The notes under the pieces were generated by a model. The model saw nothing but the letters and a program-made list of their open reading frames with translations, made no database searches and was not told the origin of the DNA. The translations under genes were made by a program, and so were the position numbers. This document shows, one piece after another, positions 1 through 9,859 of a stretch of DNA of 64,000 nucleotides. Each line of letters opens with the position of its first letter. Within the stretch, counting starts at the first letter, position 1. Source of the stretch: Scenedesmus sp. ARA3 (lineage: Eukaryota; Chlorophyta; Chlorophyceae; Sphaeropleales; Scenedesmaceae); NCBI GenBank assembly GCA_004335835.1, contig RWJK01001070.1, positions 2,797-66,796 of the forward strand, read 5' to 3'.

Positions 1-213
1 TGCCTCAGGATCTAGCCGCACCATCACCCCAGCCAGCCACCAACACCTGCTGCTGCTGCTGCTATTTCTGCTGCTGCTGCTGCTCTCAGCTGCGTGGTCT
101 CACGCTGATGGATGCTTCAGGCTCCATCCCCACCATCACCCCAGCCAGTGACCCACACCTGCTGCTGCTGCCGCCGCCGCCGCATCTGCTGCTGCTACTG
201 TTCTGGTGTGCAG
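1..213 (+). repeat. Two upstream copies of the 5' edge of exon 214-591
   Basis: Segments at about 1-55 and 82-170 repeat the exon start (CTGATGGATGCTTCAGG... ending in CCAGCCAGTGACCCACACCT), separated by CTG/CCG-rich tracts. Only the third copy, from 214, runs on into the conserved FAD-domain sequence. Confidence 0.8.
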
Positions 214-904
214 CTGCGCGGGCTTACCCTGATGGATGCTTCAGGATCTATCCGCAGCATCACCCCAAGCAGTGACCCACACCTCTGGAGGGCCGCTTCA
301 GTCTCAGCCGGCCGGCTGGGCATCATTCTGGATGTGACAATCTCCATCGTCAAAAACACGGCAGTGCGCCGCAGCAAGGAGGATATCAGCACCGAGGAGT
401 TTGTCACATCGCTGCAGAGGCTGCAGGAAGATTACAAGGCAGCAGCGGGGCCTGCTGTTGCAGCAAGCTCCGGAGCAGCAAACCAGGATGGTGGCAATGC
501 TACTGCTGCTGCTGCTGGCGGGCTGGGCAGTATCAGTCCACTGGCGAGCTACGCTGTCTGGCAGGCCGTCAAGTCGTTCGATGAAGTGCAGGTGGGAGTG
601 CATGCTGCTGTAGATTTACAGCTGCATGCGCTGCTGAACCTTGGAATGCCTGCTGTCAGTTGCTGATATTGGCGGAGCAGGTGCAGCTACATGCGCCAAA
701 ACTTCTGCAGGCAGCTTCTTCAGTGACGGTCAACTCTACTGTCACTATCAGAACAGCGCGCAACGCCCAACCGTGCGGCAGCCAGGGGCTATGCAATCCA
801 GCTTCTGCACGTACATGTGATTCCAGCCTACCACAGCACGCCTGCACAGTGCACCACAGCCTATCAAGGTGAACAGCAGCTTAGCCGCATGTAACGTTCT
901 GCTC

Positions 905-939
<35 letters not shown>

Positions 940-3900
940 AGCTGTTCTGGTTCATCCCCAGCCGCATGCTGTGGAGGGTCACCTTTGAGCGGCTCACTGA
1001 CGGCCTCAGCGATGAGGAAGCAGCCAAGGTGAGGCTGCCATGCCACATGACACGTGAAGTAACGCGTGCCTGAGCAGTATGTTTGAGTAAGTGAGTGTGA
1101 TTCAGGTGGAGAAGGAGGACCTTTGAGCGACTCACTGATGGCCTCAGCGATCGGGAGGCCGCCAAGGTGCGTGTGGCTGAGGGTCACCTGTTGGGTGTGT
1201 CTTTGGGTTTGTCAGTGCGTTAAAGGTCACCGGTGAGCGCCTCATGGATGGCCTCAGCGACGAGGAGGCAGCCAAGGTGAGGCTGCGTGTGACTGTGACT
1301 GTGTGGGTGTGTTGGGGCATGAATGGTGGGTGTTTACTCACTGATGGCCTCATCAATGAGGAAGCTGCCAAGGTGTGTGGGGCTGAGGGTCACCTGTTGA
1401 GTGTGTTTGTGAGTTTGTCAGTGTCTTGAGGGTCACCTGTTGAGTGTGTTTGTGAGTTTGTCAGTGTCTTGAGGGTCACCTGTTGAGTGTGTTTGTGAGT
1501 TTGTCAGTGTCTTGAGGGTCACCTGTTGAGTGTGTTTGTGAGTTTGTCAGTGTCTTGAGGGTCACCTGTTGAGTGTGTTTGTGAGTTTGTCAGTGTCTTG
1601 AGGGTCACCTGTTGAGTGTGTTTGTGAGTTTGTCAGTGTCTTGAGGGTCACCTTTGAGCGCCTCACTGACGGCCTCAGCGATGAGGAGGCTGCCAAGGTG
1701 AGCCTGCGTGTGTGTCTTAGCATTAGCGTGACTTTGTGAAAATGGTTGTGCAGGGCAGAAAGGAACTGGTGATGGTGTTGTTGCTGGGGCATGTTGGGTG
1801 ACATGATGGAGGGGGCGCCGAGGTGGGCTGTTATGGTGTCACATTGGCGCGGTGTTGTTAATCGTTGTTGCATGCTGTGGAGGGTCACCTTTGAGCGCCT
1901 CACTGATGGCCTCAGCAACGAGGAAGCAGCCAAGGTGAGGCTGCGTGTGTTATGTGTGCATGTGCGTTATTGTAAGTGAGTGTGTGATTGCAGTTGGGGC
2001 AGGGAAGGAGCAGTGGTGATGGTGTTGTTGCTGGGGCCTTTTTGGTGACAACGTGTCGCATAGTGGTGCTGAGTTTTGTTGCTGTGGCTTGGAGCCGAGA
2101 TGCTGTCGCTGGCCCAAGTAGTGCTGAGACATTCTGGAATCAACCGGAAGCAAGAATCCGTGCAACAGTGTGTGCAGCATCTTGGAGCATTGCTCAACGC
2201 TGCCGCTTGATTGTATGTGCTGTGCAGGTGATGGCGGCAGACGGTCCATCCAACGGCCTACCTGAGGGAGCGCATGCACAGATGAAAGTCAACGCTGTCG
2301 GCACAGGTGGGCAGCAGTTCCTTGGCCGAACACTACTGCGCATGTGACCTGTAGCCGATTGTTGCAATAGAGGCCAGCAAGCCAGACACAGCTGATTTCT
2401 TCTTCAGCCTGAGGCGGACATGCTGTTGCTTTCAAGCGGTGCAAGTCTCTTGAAGCGCCAGGTTTTGTGTGTTACAAAGGGAAGGTGCAATCTGGTGTGG
2501 TGCCTGCACTCCATGATGGCACCAACGGCATTGCACAATAGATTGGCTCTAGGTGCGAAGGTCCAGAGCCGAAAGGGAATCAGCCCCCGATAAGGACTGG
2601 TTCGTGAAATGCACGGCTTGTTCAACTGCATTCGCTGCCTCGATGTCACCCCTGCAGGCATCGGCATTGATATGGCACCCACCTATTGGTCTCCAATAAG
2701 CAATGACAGTTGTGTGCCCCTCGCTTATTGAATGTTGCAGGCATCGGCATTGATGTGGCCCCCACCTACTGGTCTGACCAATACCGGCTGTACCTCTCAA
2801 TCAACGTGGTGCCTGGAGTCTACCCGGCAAGGGAGTGAGTGCTGCTGCAATGTCACATTGCAGTGTGCGGAATGGCTGTGTCTCACTTGCGCAATGAGCA
2901 GCCCTTTGGTGTCTGCCAATCAAGACATGCATTTGTTTTACGATCAAAAGTGTATCACGTCTGCGTGCCTGCCAAAAACAGCTGCATCACAACGACCAGC
3001 ACTACAGCAGCTGTACATGCCGCAGCCTGCAGCGCAGCAGTCACAGTGCGTAAGCTGCTGCAGGCACTAACATCTGAAATGACTCTGTTCTCCACGTCCG
3101 CAGGTCGTACGTGTCGATCAGTGAGATGGAAAACAAGTTGTACGCAGCATGGAACAGCTACGATCAATATGAGGTAAGTGTCTTATAAGGCCTGCTTGGG
3201 CATCAATGTATGAAGCCAATGCACAGCCTGTACAGTTGCTATGCATCTGATGCCTGATACAGCTGCAACCAAGTCCAGGTATGCCATTGTCCAGTGGTTG
3301 CAACTGCATGGCACATCCCCAGTTTCTGTTTCACACAATCTTGACCCCAACAGAATGCCGTCACGTGTGTAACATTTCCACTCTCCACACTGTGCGCTGC
3401 CGCACGCTCGCCGCAATGCCTGCACAGGTGGCTGTGCCGCTGTCTAAGGCTGGCGACTGCCTGGGGGCAGTGACCAAGGAGCTGTACGGGCCTGCCCAGC
3501 GCTGGAGGGGCTTCAGGTCACCCGCGCTGGTGCGCTTCATCAGAGGTGAGCGGGAGCATGGACCGCAATCACTCCCATGAGCAGAGCAGCGGCTGCAGCT
3601 GGTTGGGCTATTACTAGAGTGAGGAAACTGGAGGAGCTCACGCAATTGTGTTGCTGCCTGTCTTCTTGTGCCTCAACCCAGCACTCCTGCTTGTCATTGT
3701 CTGTGGGATTGGCAATGTCACCATCGCAGTTGAATCGGTGATGTTGTAACTCTGTTGTGCTGCTTTCTGTCGTCCTTGCGCCTGCAGCTGAGCACTCCTA
3801 CCTGTCACCTGCTGTTGGTGAGGCGGTGATGTACGTCAACATGGAGGACCACCTCAGCTACATCAATGGCAACACAAATGAGGACTTCCAGGTAAAAAGA

Positions 3901-6123
3901 TCGAGTGAGAAAGAGGGATGCTTAGAGTGATGACAGTGAGTGGCTGAGTGACTGATGTATGTGAACATGGAAGATCACCTGAGCTACATCAATGGCAAGA
4001 CAAACGAGGACTTCCAGGTGAGTGGGAGTGCAGCAAGAGAAAGAGACATAGCGTGTTTGTGTGAGTGTGATGTACGCCAACATGGAGGACCACCTGAGCT
4101 ATATCAACGGCAAGACAAACGAGGACTTCCAGGTAAACGATCGAGTGAGAAAGAGGGATGCTTAGAGTGATGACAGTGAGGGCTGAGTGACTGATGTATG
4201 TGAACATGGAAGATCACCTGAGCTACATCAATGGCAAGACAAACGAGGACTTCCAGGTTAGCAAGCAACGGTTTACCTGGCAGTTAAGAGCAGTGAACCC
4301 AGCTGAGCGCTTCCCGCAGCAGTGCGCTGGGTCAGTGTGCACATGGCGTTGCATGCATCCCTGGTGTCCACCGATGACTCTGCGCACTGCCAGCCGCATT
4401 GCTTAGGAGAGCACTCCACATGTTGCTTTCATGCCTGCATCAAGCAGCTGCAGTGCATGCGTGTGCACACATGCATGCACTGAAATTAATCACAGCCAGC
4501 TGCTACATTGTGTGTGCTGTGGTCTGCGCTTGCTTTGCAGGCAGTGCTGAGTGTGTTCAGGTCGGGGTGTGGCCCTGCAAGGCTGCAATTATACACGCAC
4601 TGAACTTACTAACAGCCAGCTGCTACTTCGTGTGTGCTGTGGCCTGCGCTTCCCCGGCAGGCGGTGCTGAGTGTGTTCAGGTTGCCTGTGTGTGGCCCAG
4701 TGCGGCTGCAATCATACACGCGCTGAACTTACTGACAGCCAGCTGCTACATTGTCTGCGCTGTTGCCTGCCCTTCCCCTGCAGGCGGTGCTGGGTGTGTT
4801 CAGGTTGCCTGTGTGTGGCCCAGCAAGGCTGCCATCATACACGCACTGAACTAACAGCCAGCTGCTGAACTGTGTGCGCTGTGGTCTGCCCTTCCCCTGC
4901 AGGCGGTTCTGAGTGTGTTCAGGTTGCCTGTGTGTGGCCCAGCAAGGCTGCCATCATACACGCACTGAACTAACAGCCAGCTGCTGAACTGTGTGCGCTG
5001 TGGTCTGCCCTTCCCCTGCAGGCGGTTCTGCGTGTGTGCAGGCTGCCTGTGTGTGGGCCAGCGCGGCTGCATCCATACACGCACTGAACTTACTGACAGC
5101 CAGCTGCTGAACTGTGTGTGCTGTGGCTTGGGCTTCCTCTGCAGGCGGTGCTGAGTGTGTTCAGGCCGCCTGTGTGCGGGCCAGCGCAGCTGCAATCATG
5201 CTCGCGCCGAACTTTCTAATAGCCAGCTGCTACATTGTGTGCGCTGTGGCCTGCGCTTCCTCTGCAGGCGGTGCTGAGTGTGTTCAGGTCGCCTGTGTGA
5301 AGGCCAGCGCAGCTGCAATCATACACGCACTGAACTCATTAACAGCTAGCTGCTGCATTGTTTGCGCTTTTGCCTGCGCTTCCCCTGCAGGCGGTGCTGC
5401 GTGTGTTCAGGTCGCCTGTGTGTGGCCCAGCGCGGCTGCACTGGGGCAAGGCAGGCTGGCCGCAGCATGCACAGTGCTTCGACGGCGCTGCAGAATACCC
5501 TAAGACCTGGTGTGACTTCGGGTGAGACGTTTGACCGGATGTTGACCAGATGTTGACTGGACGTTGACTGGGTCAACAGAGCATATGTGATCAGACAGCA
5601 GCAGCGCAACATTGTTCCTGACTATGGGCTTCTGTCCAACAAACAGCAAGAAGCCTACTGGTGTTTTCAGCGATTGTTGGCTGCTTGTCTCGTCACTGGT
5701 ACTGGATCATGTGCCTGCAAAGCTTCAGAAACAGCATAACACCGCACCTCTGGCTGCCTGGCTGCCTGGCTGTGTTCCCCTTGCAGGTGTGCTGTGCATC
5801 AGCTGGACCCCACCGGCAAGTTCTCTGCTGAGGCTGACCAAGACATCTGGCAATGAAATTCTCAAAAGCATCAGCCAGATCCTAGCTAGATCTTGACAAT
5901 CCACCTCTGCTGTCGGCTGTGTGCCGCTTGCAGGTGTGCTGTTCACCAGCTGGACCCCACCGGCAAGTTTTCTGCTGAGGCTGACAGGGACATCTGGCAG
6001 TGGAGCGCAACAGACAGCAGCACAGGGCAGCGCGTGGCAGACGCTGGCAGCTGCTGCAGCAGCAGCGGCTTCGACCATGCCCGCTGCAAGTGTGCGTCGC
6101 GCACAGATTGCTCGAAGGAGTAG
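1..6123 (+). CDS. FAD-linked aldonolactone oxidase-like protein (3' part, 5' end outside window)
   Basis: Inferred exons: 214-591, 942-1028, 2228-2306, 2741-2834, 3104-3173, 3428-3545, 3788-3891, 5391-5521 and 5934-6123 (stop TAG). All phases close, giving 416 residues in the window. Exon 1 holds the end of an FAD-binding PCMH-type fold (GLTLMDASGS, then WRAASVSAGRLGIILDVTIS). Exon 2 gives LFWFIPSRMLWRVTFERL. The C-terminal exons give ARLHWGKAGWPQ, FDGAAEYPKTWCDFG and CAVHQLDPTGKF, which are hallmarks of the C-terminal domain of L-gulono-1,4-lactone / D-arabinono-lactone oxidase relatives. The expected reaction is flavin-dependent oxidation of an aldonolactone or sugar; the substrate cannot be told. 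The tail is Cys-rich (KCASRTDCSKE), suggesting a secreted or disulphide-bonded end. The N-terminal FAD-binding half lies left of the window. The introns are filled with copies of exon edges (listed separately). Confidence 0.8.
1105..1934 (+). repeat. Five downstream copies of the 3' edge of exon 942-1028 with their 5' splice sites
   Basis: The segment coding TFERLTDGLSDEEAAK, followed by GTGNG, recurs ending at about 1166, 1276, 1371, 1697 and 1934. Codons vary (e.g. INEEAAK, SNEEAAK) but the AAG|GT donor is kept each time. None of the five has a convincing acceptor directly in front, so they look like partial exon copies inside the intron rather than alternative exons. Confidence 0.85.
1385..1642. 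repeat. 43-bp minisatellite, six copies
   Basis: Units begin at 1385, 1428, 1471, 1514, 1557 and 1600, exactly 43 bp apart, and are near identical. Each starts GAGGGTCACCT, the same bases as the start of the exon-edge copy at 1643. The satellite therefore seems to have grown out of an exon-edge copy plus flanking intron. Confidence 0.95.
2654..2690 (+). repeat. Upstream copy of the 5' edge of exon 2741-2834
   Basis: A CTGCAG acceptor followed by the start GCATCGGCATTGATATGGCA matches the real exon start GCATCGGCATTGATGTGGCC about 85 bp later, then diverges at an in-frame TAA. Confidence 0.8.
3952..4256 (+). repeat. Three downstream copies of the 3' edge of exon 3788-3891
   Basis: The segment coding YVNMEDHLSYINGKTNEDFQ plus its GT donor recurs ending at 4017, 4132 and 4256. 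Flanking intron is copied too: sequence after 3891 recurs after 4132, a higher-order period of 241 bp. Reading on through the first donor meets an in-frame TGA within about 40 bases. Confidence 0.9.
4541..5390 (+). repeat. Tandem array of seven copies of the 3' splice site and 5' edge of exon 5391-5521
   Basis: CAG|GCGGTGCTG-type junctions occur at 4541, 4661, 4784, 4903, 5022, 5145 and 5268 before the real one at 5391 (spacing 119-123 bp). Each unit carries a polypyrimidine tract, an AG and about 45 exonic bases, and then drops back into intron. Translating from the 4541 or 5268 site in the gene's frame gives early stops. Confidence 0.92.
5785..5850 (+). repeat. Upstream copy of the 5' edge of terminal exon 5934-6123
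   Basis: TTGCAG|GTGTGCTGTGCATCAGCTGG matches the real junction at 5934 and reads CAVHQLDPTGKFSAEAD in another frame context. It then diverges. Confidence 0.85.
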
Positions 6124-9100
6124 GGAGGAGGCATGCTCTGTTGCACTGGCCATTGATTCATAGCCTGGTGCTACTTCTAGCTACACACTGTTCAGTGTTT
6201 TGTGGTTTTGAAGACACAGCGTGCCAGGCAACAGACAGGCCATGGCCAGTGGGCATATGTGTGGTGAAATTTGTATCTACTTGCTGATAGTATGCACCTG
6301 TGTGCGCAGATTTGTGTTTATGGGTGATTGGCCTTGCACATATCACACGCAAGTCGGGTTTTGCATTAGATAAGCATGTGGTATGCTGCGTGCTGTTTCC
6401 AGCGCCACTAGTAGTACTGCGATCAGCTGGCTGCTCAGAAGCGCAGCTGCAGCTGCAGCCCTGCGCACAACTGTGACTCTTTGTTCCACAGTTTTCTATT
6501 GGCACCTTGTGATTAGTGAAGTGTGATTTGTTGACAGATCAGCAAATGGGCCCAAGTAGTCCTGCAGGCAGTTTATTTGTGTGTCATACCAGGCACATTA
6601 CACAGCAATGGTATCGTACAGGCCATCCGCAGTGTCTGGTGTTGTTTATTTGGTTCGTTGCCGAGCAGTGCAGCTTTCTGTAACAGCGTCCTTTATCCCT
6701 GCAGTCGCAATCTCGCCAGTCACAGCCGTCAGCTCAGTCATTTGCTGGTGTGCCATGCGCCATCACGATTCAAGTGATGGCAGCATGCATGCATGCAGCT
6801 GCATATGCAGCCACTACCAGGCCGCATGCACATGGCACTCCGGCCGAATGCTAAGCCTAGGGTTTCACGTGACGTTGATTCTGCAGCTGGTTGGATCGAC
6901 AATTTATGTCTAACGCGCTCCTGTTTGTGGGCGGAACGCTGGAGCAGCTAAGGGCAGGCCAAGGAACGGCCAGCTGTTCCAGTGTTCGTAGTTGTTACTT
7001 GCGCAACGGCTTATATTCCGGCTTATTCCGGCGTGCATACACTACAGAAGAGGGTTAGTGAGCCGAGACTCCTCAATGTCGTGACATAACCCCCTACGTA
7101 TGGTATACCATCCCGTCCAGCTGACAGCGGCCAAGAGTTACAACTCTAATTAGTTGTGTACGCATGCTGACGTGTGCGCCACCACTCACGCAGCATGCAA
7201 GCCTGTTTTGAATACGCTGCAGTTGTCAAAGCGTGGAACTATATGCGTTGTGCAGCCGCTGCTGTTGACGCCATGTGTTGCCTGCCGTGTGTTGTGTGGT
7301 TGGTGACATGAAGGTGGTGGTGCCCTGAGCATGTGCATACTCTACCCCATCCACGTAGCTGTCCCCAAGGCCTGGCCATGTCGCCGGCAGATAGATGCAC
7401 GTGTGGTGTGCAACCTGCGGTGTGCAGCACTCAATGCCGCTGTAAGATGCACCTGTGGTGTGCAACGCCTGAGGTATCAAGGCAACTGCTGCTGACACAG
7501 CATATTGAAGACCAGTACTAGACTGCACCTGCGTCGTCATGCTTGGTGCCAGGTGTGGTTTATTTAGGGTTTGAGCATCACGCAAGCTTGCGCTGCAAAG
7601 CAAACAAGGATGTCTTGTGCTCCTGTGCCGCAGTTGTTGATGGCCGCACAGCTTTAGTCGGGTGGGTTGGCAGCTGCTGTTGTGTGTCACCATGATGGCC
7701 TGATACATGAAGGTGTGGCCGTTCCACAGCGGGGTGCAACTGCTGGGAGCGGCTGCCCGTGGTGTGCAACATCGTAGGGAACAAGGTTTGTGCTTGCTTG
7801 AGTCTAGCCGCATATATGGTATTTGGCACCTGCTGCTGTGCAGGCCAACAGTTTCCTTCCAATGGGTTGACATCTGCAGACATCCATCGTACTTTCCAGC
7901 TGCCACTGCCTCGTACTTTCTGGCTGCCACTGCCTCGAACTTGAATCGGCAAAGACTGACAAGAACGTTGACCGAATCTTGACTGAGTCAACTATACTCC
8001 CAGACTAGCAGTGTGCGCACGCTTCTTACATGGGAAAGAGTGGGGCTGCTGGGGATAAAACTACTGCCAGTGCCCAGACAACCAAGCAAAAAAATGGGAA
8101 CAGCTACCTGGACCAACGGTGTCCAAGGCAAGGCAGGATTTGTCTATAGGTGGCCTGCAGATCACCAGCCAACAGGAGCAAAATGTTGAGCATGACTTCG
8201 AGTAGGAGATGCAAGAGTGGGACCAACATGCTTAGCTGGCGGCCCCGCTAAGAGGCGTAATACAGCCTTGCAGGCAACACACTGGTCTGCCACAACCAGA
8301 CAAAACAATCGAGGAGCCATTACTGCCACGAAGATGCGCCTGAGCTGCTACCACACACCTACAAATAATTGACTGTGCCACATGTGACGGCAATGGAAAC
8401 AAATCCTTGGTTGCCGGCTGGCTGGCTGCAGCCGCAATGTTGCAAGCTCAGCAAAACAGAAGCAACCCCGATAGCACCCCCATAGCTGCTGCTGGATGCA
8501 CTGGGCCACCAGCAGTTGCTGGAGCAGGGCCTCATCAAAGTAAGGCCGGTGCAGGTTGACTGGACTGCTTTGAGAACTGCGCTGCCTCGCTTGTTTTAAC
8601 TCTGCCCTTGAAAGGCCCCAACAAGTCTTCATAGGTCCGCCTGCAGCACGACACAACCAACAGCACCAGTGTGAGCGTGTTGTGAGCGCACGCCCAGCTG
8701 CAGATCTTGCGCGGGCCCTGGAAGCTACTACAACTCGGACAACCGCTGCTGCTGCGTGCGCACGTGGAAGATACACCGCACCAGCATGCATGCCAAGAAC
8801 TGCTCACAGCCCGCAACTACGCAAGTGGGTGGGTGTGCAGAAGTCTCCATTGTGCAAGCAGGCAGTAAGCCATAAACACACCTTGCCCCACACGCCACCA
8901 CGCAGAGATACAACTGGCAGGCAGCACATCTGCGCAACGCATTTGTCTGGTGCTGCAGGCTAGCCTGTGGCCCAGCTCACCTGTTGCCCTGTGCGCCACC
9001 AAGAATCTTCCGCTGCTGTGTTGCCACGCGCCGCTGCTGAGCAGTCGCGACAACTCCCCTTGAGGCGATCATCCAGACACATGCTTGCCGGAACGGCAGG

Positions 9101-9859
9101 ACATCAGCAGAGCAGTGTGCGACTACACTGGCACTGCACTGTGTCTCAGCAACTGCTACGCCAGCTGCCTGGGCTGCCAGCACCAGTACAGTATGTGCAG
9201 CACATTGCAAGGACTGCGCGGGAAGGCAGCACGCGCTATGCGGTGCGTCTAGACGCACATATCTATTGCACCTGAAGCTGCCTCTTGTCAACAGACACCG
9301 CACACATCTGGCATTGACAGGTATATGCAAAGAAGCATGCTCAGGAGCCTTTTCTTGAGTAGCATCAGGGCACCAGCTGTGCTGTGGAACAATTGAAACA
9401 AGATGGCACCAACACAGCCCAGTTCTGACGCACAAGGCGGCAGAGGCTGCGCAACAACCGCCACAGCAGGCTGACAAGTGCACACTGAAAGTGCTGTTTT
9501 CACAGCGCTTGCAGGTGTACCCCTTCAATGCATATAGCCAGCCGCTGCTGCAAGTAACTGCGGGGGCGGACACTGTCGAATGCAGCACTCCTGCAGTGGG
9601 CATGTCCAGAGATGCCCCACGTTGACAGTTGATTGTGCTGGTGATGGTGTATGCTGGTCGAGGCGTAGTCAGCGGCGCAGCTCAGGCTGCTGCAATGATT
9701 GGTGACATGTGCAATGGCCCGACCAGTAGTGAAGCAAACAGCCTGGCTGAAGCACAAACAGGGTGCATATGCAACAGCACGTATGATGCAGCTGCGTAAC
9801 CTGCTGCAAGTGGCAAAAGCGAGTGAACAAGAAAGTCACATGGACAGGCCTGGGCTTGC
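6124..9859. other. Convergent intergenic region, no recognised gene
   Basis: 3.7 kb lie between the stops of the FAD oxidase (+) and the SMG7-like gene (-). Open frames exist, the longest on the minus strand at 7226-7930, but they show no recognisable motif, no consistent splice structure and no low-complexity bias like the real exons. A GTTGACC...GTCAAC-rich stretch at 7960-7992 resembles one inside the last intron of the upstream gene (5529-5577). Confidence 0.55.
6679..6683 (+). terminator. Candidate TGTAA polyadenylation signal
   Basis: TGTAA is the usual chlorophyte poly(A) signal. This is the first one on the sense strand after the stop of the FAD oxidase gene, 556 bases downstream. 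The motif is short and could be chance. Confidence 0.3.

Noticed and set aside
4541..5390. Regularly spaced repeats resembling a CRISPR array
   Set aside because: Units are contiguous intron-exon copies of about 120 bp with no unique spacers, in a eukaryotic intron.
4399..5503. Long plus-strand frames with repeating SASCYIVCAVACASPAGG units
   Set aside because: These are the 119-123 bp exon-edge array read in the wrong frame. The real exon frame (RLHWGKAGWPQ) is different and only begins at 5391.
7226..7930. 234-codon open frame on the minus strand
   Set aside because: No recognisable motif, odd His/Cys/Trp-rich composition and no supporting splice structure. It lies in the convergent spacer and is probably chance.
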